A stretch of DNA of 64,000 nt from Mangifera indica (Eukaryota; Streptophyta; Magnoliopsida; Sapindales; Anacardiaceae): assembly GCF_011075055.1 (NCBI RefSeq), contig NC_058141.1, forward strand, positions 14,889,639 through 14,953,638. Direction: 5' to 3'. The notes under the pieces are model-generated. The model saw only the letters and a list, made by a program, of their open reading frames with translations, had not been told where the DNA came from and did not search any database. Positions 62,701 through 64,000 of the stretch are shown here, piece after piece; positions within the stretch are counted from its first letter, which is position 1, and every line of letters begins with the position of its first letter. Made by a program: the position numbers and the translations under genes.

Positions 62701-62827
62701 CATTTTTATTTATCTGGAAATCAGGGATGTCAAGCTGGAATACAAAACTTTGAAGGAGAAGATGAAGGAATTCAATAAAAAGGAGGCCAAGTTTTACGGC
62801 AACATGTTTGCCAAGATGAGTAAATAG
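59719..62827 (+). CDS. FKBP62: Multidomain FKBP immunophilin ROF1/ROF2 type (FKBP62/65)
   Basis: Cytosolic/nuclear co-chaperone of Hsp90; Arabidopsis ROF1 and ROF2 modulate heat-stress memory. Twelve exons: 59719-59902, 59986-60072, 60516-60776, 60895-60969, 61063-61143, 61232-61426, 61510-61602, 61695-61870, 61987-62109, 62201-62347, 62432-62559 and 62725-62827; all GT-AG and in frame, 550 residues (about 551 recalled for AtFKBP62). The acidic start is [24 protein letters not shown] domain 1 (about 60-150) is canonical: [47 protein letters not shown]. Domains 2 (about 178-265) and 3 (about 295-385) are diverged, e.g. [17 protein letters not shown]. Three TPR units follow (about 400-520) with [23 protein letters not shown] and NAAACKLKL-like [12 protein letters not shown], for the Hsp90 MEEVD. 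The basic tail may bind calmodulin. Whether it is FKBP62 or FKBP65 cannot be settled here. Confidence 0.96.
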
Positions 62828-64000
62828 AGCTCTGAATCTCATGTAAGTTTCAGCTTCAGGCAGAATGGATGAATAAGCAATGATTTGGAATCTTTAGTTT
62901 CATATCATAAGAGTAATGGTTGAATTCTATTTTACATGTTTTTTTGGTTGGAGGTGGTGGGAGTTGATACTGATATCATTATTTGTGCATCACATTTTCT
63001 AGCCTAGGATGTGGTTTAGGCATTCATCAATGAATGAATTTAATGGCAGCATTATCACGATGATATCTTTCTTTATTACTCCGATCCTATCCTTTATATT
63101 CTTATGATCTTTTTTGGGAATTTGCAGAAAGCCTAAGCCAAGGAGGCAGAGCCCATGAGCATTGACAGCAAGGCATAAATGGAGTTGAAAAAAAAAAAAA
63201 ATCTAATTTTGAAAGCAGCAGTTTGCTAGTTTCTATGTCAAGCACTTATTTTAGACCAAGAATGGAAAGCTGTATTGAACCTTTAATAGCCTGTGAAACT
63301 GACCAAAATTTATCAATGAATTGTTGACAATATAAAGAGATTTGTTTAATAAGTCAAATTTGTGTAGTTGTTAAGCATAAAATATGTGTTTTATGTTAGA
63401 TTTTGATGTGGTAACATCTTAACCGAATAATGATTTTCAAGAAAATCACTCTAGTTTTTCAAGTCGTTAAGGTCTACTCAACTCTAGCGGCTCAGAAAAA
63501 TCACCTCAGCGTTTGAGTCACTCACTAAAGTCTAGCGTAAGGGTTCAATTAATTCCACTATTGAAGTAAAAATTTCTCTGACTTTAGCATGGAGAGTCAC
63601 GATAACTCTACAAAAGATAGCAAAATAAAAAGTTGTTTATTGATCTTGGGGCTGAAGTATTAATTAAAACTTTTAAAGACAAAATTTAGGCTTGAGTTTC
63701 AGTGGTGTCCATTTGATTTGCTGGAAAAAAAAAAAATGTTTCTTTAGCAAAGAATACACGTCTTAATGTTTGATTCTGGGAATTAGCCATTGAAGCATCT
63801 TGACCCATCAATAACAAATAAAATTGCCCATGTTCCGGCTTTAAAACATAGAGTATAAACAACATTATACTCACATATCTAAGGAAGTGATATTATTATA
63901 ATCTTAAATATTACAGTAAAATGATGTTTTCATTTAAAAGAAAATCGTTGTTACCTATAAATAAAATAAAAAATAAATAAAATAAACTTATTCATAATAT
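62828..64000. other. FKBP62 3' UTR with probable UTR intron, then intergenic
   Basis: A donor (CAT|GTAAGT) at 62843 and an acceptor (TTTGCAG) ending at 63127 would remove a 285-nt intron starting 15 nt after the stop codon. The 3' end of the transcript is probably near 63300-63340. From 63400 to the window edge I see AT-rich DNA with no gene. Confidence 0.45.

Noticed and set aside
1..64000. tRNA, rRNA, snoRNA and CRISPR features
   Set aside because: No cloverleaf A/B box pair, rRNA segment, paired C/D boxes or regularly spaced repeat array was recognised by eye; a tRNA or covariance-model scan would be needed to exclude short ones.

Overview
This window is nuclear DNA from a flowering plant, most likely a rosid eudicot. 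It holds AT-rich intergenic DNA, protein-coding genes broken by short GT-AG introns, and products that match plant-only families: a two-domain GTP cyclohydrolase I, a MAK-type kinase MHK, a chloroplast envelope quinone oxidoreductase, a ROF-type FKBP and a GH17-X8 glucanase. The species cannot be fixed from sequence alone. No rRNA, tRNA, CRISPR, organellar block or viral genome was seen.

Layout. (1) 1-1.6 kb: the 3' part of a chloroplast J-domain gene (+), facing a small histidine-rich protein gene (-). (2) 3.4-6.5 kb: GTP cyclohydrolase I (+), the entry enzyme of folate synthesis. (3) 7.2-11.1 kb: a P-loop GTPase-like gene (-) with a C-terminal membrane anchor and a Copia-type LTR in one intron. 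(4) 12.3-18.0 kb: a lysine-rich nuclear-type protein gene (-) with a 3.9 kb first intron. (5) 18-24 kb: gene-poor AT-rich DNA with decayed repeats. (6) 24.0-25.4 kb: an intronless UGT79-like glycosyltransferase (+). (7) 26.3-33.6 kb: the MHK kinase (-), 17 predicted coding exons. (8) 36.4-39.5 kb: ceQORH (-). (9) 41.0-44.0 kb: a DUF760 chloroplast protein (-). (10) 47.7-49.2 kb: a GH17 glucanase with an X8 domain (-). (11) 49.2-53.9 kb: intergenic DNA with a TIR transposon and a (TA)n tract. (12) 53.9-62.8 kb: two FKBP immunophilin genes in tandem (+), an ER-type FKBP15 and a multidomain FKBP62/65 (ROF), separated by a 1.27 kb TIR element.

Exon models were joined by hand. Every junction is GT-AG and keeps frame, and most protein lengths match their families. 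The weakest point is the 3' end of the kinase gene. There is no operon-like cooperation between the genes, but two neighbour pairs (ceQORH with MHK, FKBP15 with FKBP62) are, from memory, also neighbours in Arabidopsis, so this looks like conserved ancestral gene order.

I found no clear new biological system. The most useful leads are: a possible in-frame N-terminal extension on ceQORH; two TIR elements with visible target-site duplications; a dispersed MITE-like family; a Copia LTR next to a splice donor; a stop-free 78-nt intron in the J-domain gene; and an uncertain C terminus on MHK.
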